Below are positions 15,335 through 24,456 of a DNA stretch of 51,706 nucleotides, piece by piece. The notes under the pieces were generated by a model. The model was not told the DNA's origin. It saw only the letters and a list, made by a program, of their open reading frames with translations, and made no database searches. A program made the position numbers and the translations under genes. Source of the DNA: UBA3210 sp963610315 (lineage in GTDB: Bacteria > Bacillota_I > Bacilli_A > RFN20 > CAG-449); the NCBI GenBank assembly GCA_963610315.1, contig CAVDMV010000012.1, forward strand, positions 1 through 51,706. The letters run 5' to 3'. Position 1 is the first letter of the stretch. Every line of letters starts with the position of its first letter.

Positions 15335-17560
15335 TTATAATGCAATGTTATAAATACAAGTTGAAGCTAAGGTAATCATTGTAAAGAGGATGGTATTAAT
15401 GAATACTCCTAACCAAATTGAATGAGTTTTTTCTAAAGTTCTTCTTTGGATGATACTCATAAATATGAGTGTTAAGATTAATCCTTGTACTAAGATTCCA
15501 TTTAATGAGAAATTAGGATAAGGAGCAGTTCCTGTATTATATAAAACTCCATATTGATAGAGTAAGAATAATGCAGAAGGTAAAGTAATAATTGCTATCG
15601 CTAATAAATCAGCTTTAAGACCTTTTTTACCTGCAGTTGCGTGAGCAATCGTAATACCTGAACATAGATAGAAGATAAAGAATAAAGGCATATATTTTAA
15701 GGCTGTAACAAATTGAATATTGTTAATATCGTTAAATGCATATGTATAAACTCGGTAATCGGTCTTAAAGATGATTTTTGTTAAGAAAATAACGAGCCAT
15801 GCCCCTAAACAAACGACAATTGCGATAACTAAATTAAAAATAACTTTTCCAAAACTTGCTTTTAAACCTAAATGACAAATTTGTCGATCTTTAGAAATGA
15901 AGAAGTAATTAATTAATGTAAAGATTAAACCTAGTAGAGAAGAAGTAATTGCCCAATAAACGATAGTATTAATACTTGGCGCGGACCAGTAAATACTTCC
16001 TGCAGTAATAATACTTGTTCCATCAGTAACTAACCATTTAAAGATATAAGTAATGAGTCCAATTACCGTAATACCAACAAAATAATGTCCGAATAATCCT
16101 TTAGTTTCATTATCATCTTTATATAAGGATTTAATAACAATATAAGCGATACCGAGTCCAATAAGTGCGACTAATAAAGTATAAAGAATTACTTTTGAAA
16201 AATTTATTGCTAAATCTAGTCCGCTTCGATTCATAAATGGAACGATTAAGTAGAAATTTAATAAGATAGAGAAGAGAGTAACAATATTAGAAATAATCTT
16301 TCTTGCTTTAGAATTCTTTTCAACTGGAACAATTTCATATTCATCAGTAGTCACTAAACAAGTTATTGGAGCTCTAGTTAAAAGGTTGGTTCCACCTACT
16401 AATGCTCCGATTAAAGAAAATAAACCAATACAAGTAAATACTTCTTTTAACCACCAGATTTGTCCACTTTTTTGGACAATTCCATATGCTGCTGGAGAAT
16501 TTAAATTATGTAATTGTAATTGATAAGTAAATGCGTGATCATAGAATTCAATCATTCTTCCGGTAGCTTCTGGTGACCAAGTATTATATGGGTGATCACC
16601 ACTTACTTGATAGATAATTCTTTCACCATATCCTGAAATAACACTTTCTTCTGTTTCATAAGCTGTGTTACTAGACGGATCAACCTTATAGAATGTATTA
16701 GCTTTACCTTTTGAAGTTAAGCCTAACATAGAATAACCTACTTTATCAGAAACATAATCTTTTTTAATAACTTCTTTATCATTATCGTTATCAAAGAAGA
16801 ATTCATCAAATTCACCAGCAATAGTTCCACATGTTCTATTTTTATAAGTCATATAAGTAGAAGAATAAGTTCCACCTGAATAAGCTTGAGTATAGAAATC
16901 GACATATCTAAAATCTGCACCAACGGCAAGAGTTGCGACGATTTTTTGCGCACTAGACATATGGAAATCTAATTCGATTTGATCGAGTGCAGTGGCAAGT
17001 TCACTTGAAAAACCACCCATTGAGTGACCAGAAACAGCAATCATTCCAGTTCCATCACTAGATTTAAGAACGTAATCTTGTGAATACATGTATTGAACTG
17101 CATCATATACTGACCAAGCGTAGAAATTAAAACTTGATGGAGTATCCCAAGTAGAATCACCATGATCATATTGATCAAATGCGAAGACGACATATCCTCT
17201 TCTAGCCATTTCAATCGCTGGAGCTTCTTCAAATTCTTTTGAATTTAAATAGCCATGAGTTAGGACGATACATGGGGCAGGATTGTCTTTATTTACGTTT
17301 CTTCCTTTATAAATATAACCTGTTAATTTAGCGTTGACTAAACCGTCTTTATTTTCACCAATTGATAATCGATATGGTTTAGTTGTTGCATCCTTATAAG
17401 TTCTTTCATAGAATTCATCCATATCGATGGTGACTTCATTAACTTCATAGCTAAATCCACCTGATTGAACTAGTGAAGCGAAGAAAGAACAGAATAGACA
17501 AACAATTAAACTAATGATTAAGAGTCCTGATGAACCTTTAAATAGTTTTTTTATTTTCAT
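15335..17560 (-). CDS. Alpha/beta hydrolase fused to a polytopic membrane domain
   Basis: A 741-residue membrane protein. A first transmembrane helix (about 12-32) leads to an extracellular hydrolase domain with T-H-G-Y (101-104, oxyanion-hole type) and the nucleophile elbow G-H-S180-M-G-G; a likely catalytic His lies in S-G-D-H-P-Y-N-T-W. From about residue 390 to the end there are around nine more transmembrane helices. The ORF can be extended to a TTG at 17629, but that TTG is inside the -35 box. The ATG at 17560 has a GGAGGG site. A cre box overlaps the transcription start, so it is probably repressed on preferred sugars. The substrate is unknown; esters or peptides at the cell surface are possible. 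Confidence 0.75.
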   Translation of the reverse strand: MKIKKLFKGSSGLLIISLIVCLFCSFFASLVQSGGFSYEVNEVTIDMDEFYERTYKDATTKPYRLSIGENKDGLVNAKLTGYIYKGRNVNKDNPAPCIVLTHGYLNSKEFEEAPAIEMARRGYVVFAFDQYDHGDSTWDTPSSFNFYAWSVYDAVQYMYSQDYVLKSSDGTGMIAVSGHSMGGFSSELATALDQIELDFHMSSAQKIVATLAVGADFRYVDFYTQAYSGGTYSSTYMTYKNRTCGTIAGEFDEFFFDNDNDKEVIKKDYVSDKVGYSMLGLTSKGKANTFYKVDPSSNTAYETEESVISGYGERIIYQVSGDHPYNTWSPEATGRMIEFYDHAFTYQLQLHNLNSPAAYGIVQKSGQIWWLKEVFTCIGLFSLIGALVGGTNLLTRAPITCLVTTDEYEIVPVEKNSKARKIISNIVTLFSILLNFYLIVPFMNRSGLDLAINFSKVILYTLLVALIGLGIAYIVIKSLYKDDNETKGLFGHYFVGITVIGLITYIFKWLVTDGTSIITAGSIYWSAPSINTIVYWAITSSLLGLIFTLINYFFISKDRQICHLGLKASFGKVIFNLVIAIVVCLGAWLVIFLTKIIFKTDYRVYTYAFNDINNIQFVTALKYMPLFFIFYLCSGITIAHATAGKKGLKADLLAIAIITLPSALFLLYQYGVLYNTGTAPYPNFSLNGILVQGLILTLIFMSIIQRRTLEKTHSIWLGVFINTILFTMITLASTCIYNIAL

Positions 17561-17582
17561 ATTCCCTCCAAATGTTCGCGTA

Positions 17583-17596
17583 TGTAAACGCTTACA
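17583..17596. promoter_or_regulatory. Catabolite-responsive element (cre) for CcpA
   Basis: TGTAAACGCTTACA matches the cre consensus TGWAANCGNTNWCA at every position, on both strands. It lies a few bases downstream of the -10 of the hydrolase promoter, where CcpA would block transcription. Confidence 0.8.
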
Positions 17597-17601
17597 TTTA
17601 A

Positions 17602-17629
17602 ATAATACCAAGATTTTTGTTTTTATCAA
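17602..17629 (-). promoter_or_regulatory. Promoter of the hydrolase/membrane protein gene
   Basis: On the minus strand TTGATA and TATTAT are 16 bases apart. The cre box begins about 5 bases past the -10. Confidence 0.65.
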
Positions 17630-17734
17630 GATAGAAATAATAAAGAAAATTTATTAAAATTAAAAAAAGTTAATATTAACTATTTTATTGGCTATTTTGT
17701 TAAATTGATAAAATTATACTTATTAGGAGTCCTT

Positions 17735-18763
17735 ATGAAAGAAATTAATTATTTAAAAGAACATGGAACAATTGAATTAATCGCCCCTTCTTTTGGCTGC
17801 GTTACTGAACCTTATAAAACTAGACTTCTTTATGCGATTAAGAATTTAAAAGAAGATAGCTTTAATGTTGTGGAAGGAGAAAACATCTATCTAGCTTTAG
17901 ATAAAACTAGATCAAATACTCCTAAAAAGTGCGCCTATGAATTTAATAAAGCATATTTAGATCCTTCTATTGATGTCATTATCTCAGTTGGAGGAGGAGA
18001 AACGATGTGTGAAATTCTTCCTTATGTTGATTTTAAGACAATCTCAAAAGTAAAAAGTAAATTATTCATGGGTTTTTCTGATAATACTAATTTAACTTAT
18101 ACCTTAACTACTATCGCAGAAGTTTATTCTATCTACGGTGTTAATGCCGGGGCTTTTGCTTTTAAACCATATGTTTATTCTACTAAAGATAGTTTAGATT
18201 TATTAATGGGCAAAACAAAGAAGGTTGAAGGTTATCCTTATTGGGAAAAAGAAAAATTTCCTGAAGCAAAAGAAAATCCATTATGTGAAAGTAATTATTC
18301 GGAAATAAAGAAGATTATTACTTATCCTAAGAAAGATGAATTATTTTTTGAAGGTCGTTTACTCGGTGGTTGCCTAGATTGTTTATTAAATTTATGTGGC
18401 ACACGATTTGATAAAACTAGAAGTTATATTGAAAAATATCGTGACGACGGGATTATCTTCTTTTTAGAAAGTTGTGAATTATCTCCAATTGATATTGAAA
18501 GAGGCTTATTTCAACTTAAAGAAGCTGGTTGGTTTAAATACGTTAAAGGTTTTATTATTGGTCGACCTTTAGATTTTGATTCTAAACCTTTCGGGGTAAG
18601 TCATATTGAAGCATTTAAGAAGAGCTTAAAGAAATTTAATGTTCCTTTATTAATGGATGTTGATTTAGGTCACTTCGATCCATCAATGCCAATAATTACA
18701 GGAGCGAAAGCAAAAGTAACTTATAAAAATAAAAATATTATTATTGATTATTTAGATATTTAG
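17735..18763 (+). CDS. LD-carboxypeptidase-like S66 family peptidase (LdcA/MccF)
   Basis: A 342-residue cytoplasmic serine peptidase of family S66. Members remove the terminal D-alanine from muropeptide tetrapeptides during cell-wall recycling (LdcA) or cleave microcin C-type peptide-nucleotide antibiotics (MccF). The nucleophile Ser is in G-F-S-D-N-T, the Glu in I-F-F-L-E-S-C-E, and the His in D-L-G-H-F-D-P-S-M-P, in the family order. G-V-N-A-G in place of the usual Y-G-P segment and the overall layout favour the MccF-like branch. The start at 17735 has TAGGAG about 8 bases upstream; the longer frame from 17705 lacks a site. Confidence 0.88.
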   Translation: MKEINYLKEHGTIELIAPSFGCVTEPYKTRLLYAIKNLKEDSFNVVEGENIYLALDKTRSNTPKKCAYEFNKAYLDPSIDVIISVGGGETMCEILPYVDFKTISKVKSKLFMGFSDNTNLTYTLTTIAEVYSIYGVNAGAFAFKPYVYSTKDSLDLLMGKTKKVEGYPYWEKEKFPEAKENPLCESNYSEIKKIITYPKKDELFFEGRLLGGCLDCLLNLCGTRFDKTRSYIEKYRDDGIIFFLESCELSPIDIERGLFQLKEAGWFKYVKGFIIGRPLDFDSKPFGVSHIEAFKKSLKKFNVPLLMDVDLGHFDPSMPIITGAKAKVTYKNKNIIIDYLDI

Positions 18764-18773
18764 TATTATTAAA

Positions 18774-18800
18774 CTCAAATGTAAAAGTTTGAGCTTTTTT
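18774..18800 (+). terminator. Intrinsic terminator
   Basis: CTCAAA/TTTGAG with an 8-base loop is followed by C and six T. Confidence 0.75.
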
Positions 18801-18932
18801 AATAAAAAATTAGATAAGATAAAATTGAAAGTATTTACATAAAAAATAATTTGTAAAATTTCATTAAATTCTTTAACTTTTTATTTTTAGGTCTATAATA
18901 ATTTAGTGCTTAAAAGGAGAGAAAAAAATTTT

Positions 18933-20201
18933 ATGGACTTTGTTTCTGTATTATTACCAATCGCATTAATATTACTTGTATGTAAATCCTTAGCTATCAT
19001 CTGCCGTAGATATGGCCTACCACAAGTCGTCGGTTACTTAGTAGGTGGTATCTTACTCGGTTTAGTAAGATTAATTCCAACAATCGGAAGTTATATCTTT
19101 AGAGATGATGGACTTGATGGACTAGGATTTCTAGCAAAAGTTGGCGTTGTATTAATTATGTTTAGTGCAGGACTAGAAACTGATTTAGGAAAAGTAAAAT
19201 CTACTGGTGTTAAATCAATTTTAGTTACTCTTGCCGGTGTTATTGTCCCAATGGGACTTGGCTTCTTAGTTACGATGTTCTTCCTTGAAGGAGGATATTC
19301 TAATATTGGTGAAAACTATAAAGAAGCGTTATCTTATGGTTGTATTTTAACTGCAACAAGTGTTTCAGTTACGGTTGCAACTTTAAAAGAATTAGGAAAA
19401 CTTGATTCAGAGATGGGAACGTGTATTGTTTCCGCGGCTATTTTAGATGATATTATCGGGGTAGTTGTTCTTTCACTCGTCTTAGGTTTAGATGGCGTTA
19501 CTAGTGGAACTAGCGCAACACTAGTAAAAGTATTTAATTCTTGGAATATGAACCAAGCTGTTTCATCTGTCTTAGGTATTGTTTTATTCTTTGTTATCTT
19601 TATTCCATTTGGTATTGTTCTTTGTAAATTCTTCCAAAAATTATCAAAGAGATATGATCATCATAGAAGAATTCCAGTATTTGCTTTAGCTATTTGCTTT
19701 ACTTATGCGTGGATCGCTGAAGAAATTTTCGGTGTCGCGGATATTACTGGTGCCTTCTTAGCTGGTATCTTATTATCAAGTAACGTCGATAAAGGATATA
19801 TTGATCGTAGAACTGATATCTTTACTGGATTCTTATTTGGACCTGTCTTCTTCGCGAATATAGGTATTACTATGAGTTTTGATAACATTGATGGATCGTT
19901 TATTTTACTCGGTGTCTTATTTGTTATCGTTGGTATTTTAGGTAAACTCTTAGGATGCGGACTAGTGGCTAAAGCTTGTGGTTTTAGTTTAAAAGATTCT
20001 TGTTCAATCGGTGTAGGTATGATGGTTCGTGCAGAAGTCGCTCTAGTTTGTTGCGAAAAACTTAAATCGGTAGTAAATCCTAATATTACAACTTTCGTTG
20101 TCGTATTAATCTTAGTTACTTCATTAGTCGCACCAATCTTATTAAAATTATTAAATAAACCTTCTAATGTCGATACTGGAGTTACTCCTCCATTAAACTA
20201 A
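18933..20201 (+). CDS. Cation/proton antiporter (CPA2 family)
   Basis: A 422-residue membrane protein with about 12-13 transmembrane helices, of the Na+(K+)/H+ exchanger domain family (KefB/NapA-like). Typical family features are G-L-P-Q-V-V-G-Y-L-V-G-G-I-L-L-G in the first helices, the F-S-A-G-L-E-T-D-L segment, and A-A-I-L-D-D-I-I-G, which carries the Asp pair used for ion binding. There is no C-terminal TrkA-N domain, so it is the short form. The ATG at 18933 is used; the AAGGAG site lies 13 bases upstream, which is rather far. The gene is monocistronic. Confidence 0.88.
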   Translation: MDFVSVLLPIALILLVCKSLAIICRRYGLPQVVGYLVGGILLGLVRLIPTIGSYIFRDDGLDGLGFLAKVGVVLIMFSAGLETDLGKVKSTGVKSILVTLAGVIVPMGLGFLVTMFFLEGGYSNIGENYKEALSYGCILTATSVSVTVATLKELGKLDSEMGTCIVSAAILDDIIGVVVLSLVLGLDGVTSGTSATLVKVFNSWNMNQAVSSVLGIVLFFVIFIPFGIVLCKFFQKLSKRYDHHRRIPVFALAICFTYAWIAEEIFGVADITGAFLAGILLSSNVDKGYIDRRTDIFTGFLFGPVFFANIGITMSFDNIDGSFILLGVLFVIVGILGKLLGCGLVAKACGFSLKDSCSIGVGMMVRAEVALVCCEKLKSVVNPNITTFVVVLILVTSLVAPILLKLLNKPSNVDTGVTPPLN

Positions 20202-20216
20202 AATATTAAAAAGATG

Positions 20217-20242
20217 AAGATAGCGTAACGCTATCTTTTCTT
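20217..20242 (+). terminator. Intrinsic terminator
   Basis: AAGATAGCG/CGCTATCTT with a 3-base loop is followed by a T-rich run. Confidence 0.8.
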
Positions 20243-20248
20243 TTGATG

Positions 20249-20254
20249 TATAAT
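20249..20254 (+). promoter_or_regulatory. -10 element of the MATE exporter gene
   Basis: A perfect TATAAT preceded by TG. It covers the ATG of the longer open frame at 20253, which supports the start at 20277. No good -35 is visible. Confidence 0.5.
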
Positions 20255-20276
20255 GGTTGTATTCGTAGGTGTGAAT

Positions 20277-21653
20277 ATGACAAAAACTTTAGACATGACG
20301 AAAGGAAAAGAGTGGAAATTAATCGTTACTTTTGCAATCCCTATTTTCTTTTCAAATTTATTTCAATCTTTATATAACATCGTCGATTCAATTATCGTCG
20401 GTAACTTAGTTGGTAAAGAAGCTCTTGCCGCGGTTAGTTCATCTGGTAATTTAATCTATCTTTTTAATTCGTTTTTTATTGGTCTTTCTTCAGGAGCTGG
20501 AGTAGTTATTGCCCGTTATTTTGGCCAAAAAGATCATTTGAATATGCGTAAAGCAATTCATAATGATGTCTTAGTAGGTTTAATTGCTTCAGTTATACTA
20601 ACATTTGCCGGAGTCATGTTATCTCCATTAATGCTTCAAGCGATGGATACGCCGAGTGATGTAATTGATAAATCAATCGCTTATTTTAGAATTTATTTTT
20701 TCGGGGTAGCTGGTGTAATTTTATATAACGTATTTGCCGGAATTTTACAAGCTTTAGGAGATTCAAAAAGACCATTAATCTTTTTAATTATTTCTTCAAT
20801 TTTAAATGTCGGTTTGGATATCTTTTTTATTGAAGTATTTTCTTTAGGCGTTGAAGGAGCCTCTTACGCGACTATCATCTCTCAATTTGTCTCGATGCTT
20901 TTAGCTTTCTTTTCTTTATTAAATAAGAAGACGATATATCATTTATCAATTAAAAAATTAAAATTTGATTTACCTATTTTAAAAGAGATTCTTTATAATG
21001 GCATCCCTTCTGGCATTCAAAATTCAGTTATTGCACTAGCCAATGTATTTATTCAAAAGAATATTAATTCATTTTCATCAGCTGCGACTGCAGGATGTGG
21101 AGCTTATTCAAAAATTGAAGGTTTTGCTTTTTTACCAATCACTTGTTTCCAATTAGCTCTTGCAACTTTCGTTTCGCAAAATTTAGGTGCAGGGGAACTA
21201 GAAAGGGCTAAAAGAGGATCCCATTTTGCGATTATTACTTCATGTATCATCGCTGAATGTATCGGTGTTATAAATTATTTCTTAGCCCCATATTTTATTC
21301 AAATGTTTGTTTCAGGTGATAGTGAAGATATTGCTGAAGTTATTTCTAACGGGGTAACAGCTCTTAGAACGGTATGTTTCTTTTATCCATTACTTGCTTA
21401 TGCACATTGTACAGCTTCTACTTTAAGAGGAGCCCGTCACGCTTTAGTACCAATGTGTGTGATGCTTGGCATTTGGTGCGTATTTAGAGTTGCTTATGTA
21501 ACATTTATGATGAATGTTGTCGCACATGAATTATGGCTACTTTATACCGCATATCCAGTCACCTGGGGTATATCAAGTATTATCTATTTCATTTTTTATC
21601 ATTTTTCGCATTGGGAAAATAAAAAATTATGGCATAAAGTACAAACTTTATAA
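20277..21653 (+). CDS. MATE family multidrug exporter
   Basis: A 458-residue, 12-helix membrane transporter of the MATE family, which exports organic cations and drugs in exchange for Na+ or H+. The N-terminal signature is D-M-T-K-G-K-E-W-K-L-I-V-T-F-A-I-P with N-L-F-Q-S-L-Y-N-I-V-D-S-I-I-V-G, typical of NorM/DinF-type members in Firmicutes, with the second-half repeat starting P-I-L-K-E-I-L-Y-N-G-I-P-S-G. The start is set by an AGGTGTGA site. It has its own promoter and terminator. A second, diverged MATE gene lies at 30185-31540. Confidence 0.92.
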   Translation: MTKTLDMTKGKEWKLIVTFAIPIFFSNLFQSLYNIVDSIIVGNLVGKEALAAVSSSGNLIYLFNSFFIGLSSGAGVVIARYFGQKDHLNMRKAIHNDVLVGLIASVILTFAGVMLSPLMLQAMDTPSDVIDKSIAYFRIYFFGVAGVILYNVFAGILQALGDSKRPLIFLIISSILNVGLDIFFIEVFSLGVEGASYATIISQFVSMLLAFFSLLNKKTIYHLSIKKLKFDLPILKEILYNGIPSGIQNSVIALANVFIQKNINSFSSAATAGCGAYSKIEGFAFLPITCFQLALATFVSQNLGAGELERAKRGSHFAIITSCIIAECIGVINYFLAPYFIQMFVSGDSEDIAEVISNGVTALRTVCFFYPLLAYAHCTASTLRGARHALVPMCVMLGIWCVFRVAYVTFMMNVVAHELWLLYTAYPVTWGISSIIYFIFYHFSHWENKKLWHKVQTL

Positions 21654-21671
21654 TTTATAAGTTATAATAAA

Positions 21672-21697
21672 TGTAGTTTTCGGACTACTTTTATTTT
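21672..21697 (+). terminator. Intrinsic terminator after MATE
   Basis: GTAGT/ACTAC around the loop TTTCGG is followed by TTTTATTTT. The stem is short. Confidence 0.6.
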
Positions 21698-21710
21698 GTT
21701 TAATTTAAGG

Positions 21711-21731
21711 AAGATTATTTATATTAATCTT
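21711..21731. repeat. Inverted repeat just before the protease ribosome binding site
   Basis: AAGATTA-TTTATAT-TAATCTT is a perfect 7-7-7 inverted repeat ending one base before GAGGTGAG. It could be an operator or an RNA hairpin that affects initiation. Confidence 0.5.
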
Positions 21732-21742
21732 GAGGTGAGAGA

Positions 21743-23569
21743 ATGAAAAATAAAATTTTAAAAACATTAATCTTAACTAGCGTTTTATTTATTACTTCTT
21801 CTTGTAGTTTTATTCTTGACTTTAATAGTTCAAATGACAATGATTCGTCATCTACATCAAGTGAAGTAAATGATAACATTAATTCACAAGGAAATTATTA
21901 TGATTTTACTTCTTCAGAAAAAGAAGCATTAACTAATAAATTTGGCTTTTCCATCCCATTTATTACATGTAAATCATATAATTTAGAATATGATCAAAAG
22001 GATGATGCGTATTACTACGTCGCTAAATTATCTACAGTATCTAGTTCTTTATTTAGGAATTATTATAACAAATTTAGCGCTAATTATACTTACGTTCAAT
22101 CTTTCTATTCTAATGGAGTGGAATGGTATGAATTCACTAATAACGGGGTTGTTATTTTACTAACTAATTATATTAGTAATGGCTATCAATTTGTCCAAGT
22201 AAGCATGTACGTACAAGGTAACGAAGATAAATCAGGTGTTATCACTAATCATTCAAAAGGTTTACCTACTGGAACTAATGGAGTTTATAATGTAGATTTT
22301 ACTAAAGGGATAGTTAAAGATGTCCATGAACAATATCAATATGAAGATGGATGTCCAACAATTACTGAAAGTAATAAAACCTTAAATGTTTTAGTTATTC
22401 CAGTAGAATTTAGTGATATAACCGCGGAAAGTAAAGGCTATACAATTGAAAGTATTAATACTGCCTTAAACGGTGATTCTTCTACTTTAGATTATTATTC
22501 ATTAAAAGATTTCTATTATACTTCTTCTTATGGTCAATTAAATATCAATTTTGATATTATGGATTCATGGTTTAAGCCAAGCCAAAATAGTTCTTATTAT
22601 AAGAATTTAAAATTTAATTATGGCTCTTCAACTTTACAAGATGGTGAACAAGTAATTCTAGATGAATTCTTAAAAGCATATGATTCAAAAATTGATTTTT
22701 CTAAATATGATTCCGATAATAACGGAACTATTGATGCAGTTGTGATGATTAATACCTTAACAATTGATTCAAAGAATAATTTCAATTGGGCATTTAGATA
22801 TTGGAATTATTATCTAAATGGTAATAATGAATTTTATACTTATGATAACGTAAGAGCTAATGATTATTTATGGGCTTCATATCAATTCTTATATGAAAAA
22901 GGTTCTACTGGTTTATATACTAATAAAACTCCTACAAATACTTATACTTTCTTACATGAATTTGGTCATGTACTAGGTTTAGATGATTATTACGATACAA
23001 CTGGAAAAACTAATGGACCGTTAGATTCTCTCGACATGATGGATTCAACTGTTGGTGATCATAACCCTTATTCAAAATTTAATTTAGGTTGGATTACGTC
23101 TTCTCGCTTAGTCACTGATGAAGTAACGCTTGATTTAACAAGTTATGTTGAAACTGGTGATACTATTATCATCGCGAATGATTTTGATGAAGAGTTAGGT
23201 GCATATCAAGAATATTATGTCTTAATGTATTATAAGAATGATAAATTAAATTCTAAAGGTGGTTATTTTGATAAAGAAGGTATTGTTATGTACCACGTTA
23301 ATTCATCTTTAGTAAAAGAAGAATATTATGATACTACATATTATGATGTCTATAATAACAATTCTTCTTATACTAATTCATCAGGATATGGAACACAAAA
23401 TAATTTAGTTGAATATGTTTATACTACTTCAAATGGTTATGTTCATACTTTAGGAACTACTTCTTCTAGTAACGTAACTAACTCCTATGGAGAAAAGATT
23501 CCTTTTACGTTCCACGTTGATAATTTAACTAGTGAAAAAGCAATTTTAACATTTTCTAAAAATAACTAG
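21743..23569 (+). CDS. M6-type zinc metalloprotease lipoprotein
   Basis: A 608-residue exported lipoprotein. The signal peptide ends T-S-S-C at about residue 21, followed by a Ser/Asn/Asp-rich linker. The catalytic domain has the zinc motif H405-E-F-G-H409-V-L-G-L-D-D, as in the M6 (immune inhibitor A-like) and related metzincin-type proteases, and a downstream S-L-D-M-M-D segment resembling the Met-turn. The flanks contain beta-rich segments. M6 proteases degrade host or matrix proteins outside the cell. The substrate here is unknown. It has a GAGGTGAGAG ribosome binding site preceded by an inverted repeat. Confidence 0.88.
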   Translation: MKNKILKTLILTSVLFITSSCSFILDFNSSNDNDSSSTSSEVNDNINSQGNYYDFTSSEKEALTNKFGFSIPFITCKSYNLEYDQKDDAYYYVAKLSTVSSSLFRNYYNKFSANYTYVQSFYSNGVEWYEFTNNGVVILLTNYISNGYQFVQVSMYVQGNEDKSGVITNHSKGLPTGTNGVYNVDFTKGIVKDVHEQYQYEDGCPTITESNKTLNVLVIPVEFSDITAESKGYTIESINTALNGDSSTLDYYSLKDFYYTSSYGQLNINFDIMDSWFKPSQNSSYYKNLKFNYGSSTLQDGEQVILDEFLKAYDSKIDFSKYDSDNNGTIDAVVMINTLTIDSKNNFNWAFRYWNYYLNGNNEFYTYDNVRANDYLWASYQFLYEKGSTGLYTNKTPTNTYTFLHEFGHVLGLDDYYDTTGKTNGPLDSLDMMDSTVGDHNPYSKFNLGWITSSRLVTDEVTLDLTSYVETGDTIIIANDFDEELGAYQEYYVLMYYKNDKLNSKGGYFDKEGIVMYHVNSSLVKEEYYDTTYYDVYNNNSSYTNSSGYGTQNNLVEYVYTTSNGYVHTLGTTSSSNVTNSYGEKIPFTFHVDNLTSEKAILTFSKNN

Positions 23570-23595
23570 CAAGGAGATTAATCCTTGCTTTTTTT
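23568..23595 (+). terminator. Intrinsic terminator after the protease gene
   Basis: AGCAAGGA/TCCTTGCT with a 6-base loop and a run of eight T, overlapping the stop codon. Confidence 0.85.
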
Positions 23596-23645
23596 CTTCT
23601 AATAAATAGTTTCTTATGATAGAATACCTTGGAGGTAAAAGACGT

Positions 23646-24425
23646 ATGGAAAATGAAAAAATGAGACTACAAAAAGCGATGTCACAATTAGGACTTTGCT
23701 CAAGAAGACAAGCAGAAACTTTAATTGATGAGCATAAAGTAAAAGTTAATGGACAAATCGTACTAGAAAAAGGTGTCTTAGTTTCTTTGAATGATAAAAT
23801 TGAAATTATTGGTCAAGAAAATGTATCAAAAAAAGAAGTAAGTACAAAAAAAGTTACTTTCTTATTTAATAAACCTTTAGGGACAGTATCTTCTAGTAAA
23901 GATGATCGCGGTAGAAAAACAGTTATTGACTTCTTTAAGGATGAACCATATAGACTTTATCCAGTAGGTAGACTTGATTATAATACTTCCGGAGCTTTAT
24001 TAATTTCTAATGATGGAGAATTAACTAATTTAGTTACTCATCCTTCAACTCACTTAGATAAAACGTATATTGCAACTATTGAAGGAAGAGTAAAAGAAGA
24101 ACATTTAAAAGAACTTGAAAAAGGTGTTGTTTTAGAAGATGGACCAACTGAACCAGCTGAAATAAAGGTTATAAGAATAAATTCTCTTCAATCAGTTATT
24201 TCTATTACAATTCATGAAGGAAGAAATAGACAAGTAAGAAGAATGTTTGAACATTTTTCTTATCATGTAAAGAATTTACATCGTGAATCAATTGCTTTTT
24301 TAAATCTTAATGGAATTGAAAGAGGATCATATCGTCCTCTAAGTGATATTGAAGTAAGAATGATAAAAAATATCTGCTTAAATAATAAGAAAAATAATGT
24401 AATTCCATCTTATAAAAAGAAATAG
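23646..24425 (+). CDS. rluB: Ribosomal large subunit pseudouridine synthase B
   Basis: A 259-residue enzyme. An N-terminal S4 RNA-binding domain (L-C-S-R-R-Q-A-E-T-L-I at about residues 17-27) is followed by the RsuA/RluB catalytic domain with the active Asp in V-G-R-L-D-Y-N-T-S-G-A-L-L and the C-terminal H-E-G-R-N-R-Q-V-R-R-M-F signature. RluB makes the pseudouridine equivalent to position 2605 of E. coli 23S rRNA. The start at 23646 follows GGAGGT; the frame from 23616 lacks a site. The related rluE/rluF genes are possible alternatives, but the N-terminal S4 domain and length favour rluB. Confidence 0.85.
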   Translation: MENEKMRLQKAMSQLGLCSRRQAETLIDEHKVKVNGQIVLEKGVLVSLNDKIEIIGQENVSKKEVSTKKVTFLFNKPLGTVSSSKDDRGRKTVIDFFKDEPYRLYPVGRLDYNTSGALLISNDGELTNLVTHPSTHLDKTYIATIEGRVKEEHLKELEKGVVLEDGPTEPAEIKVIRINSLQSVISITIHEGRNRQVRRMFEHFSYHVKNLHRESIAFLNLNGIERGSYRPLSDIEVRMIKNICLNNKKNNVIPSYKKK

Positions 24426-24432
24426 AAAATAA

Positions 24433-24456
24433 AAAAGACCTCGAACGAGGTCTTTT
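24433..24456. terminator. Bidirectional intrinsic terminator
   Basis: AAAAGACCTCG/CGAGGTCTTTT, an 11-bp perfect stem between the convergent rluB and nadE genes. Confidence 0.88.

Noticed and set aside
17560..17629. Longer hydrolase start at a TTG (17629)
   Set aside because: The TTG lies inside the -35 box and the extension would span the -10 and the cre site. The ATG at 17560 has a GGAGGG site.
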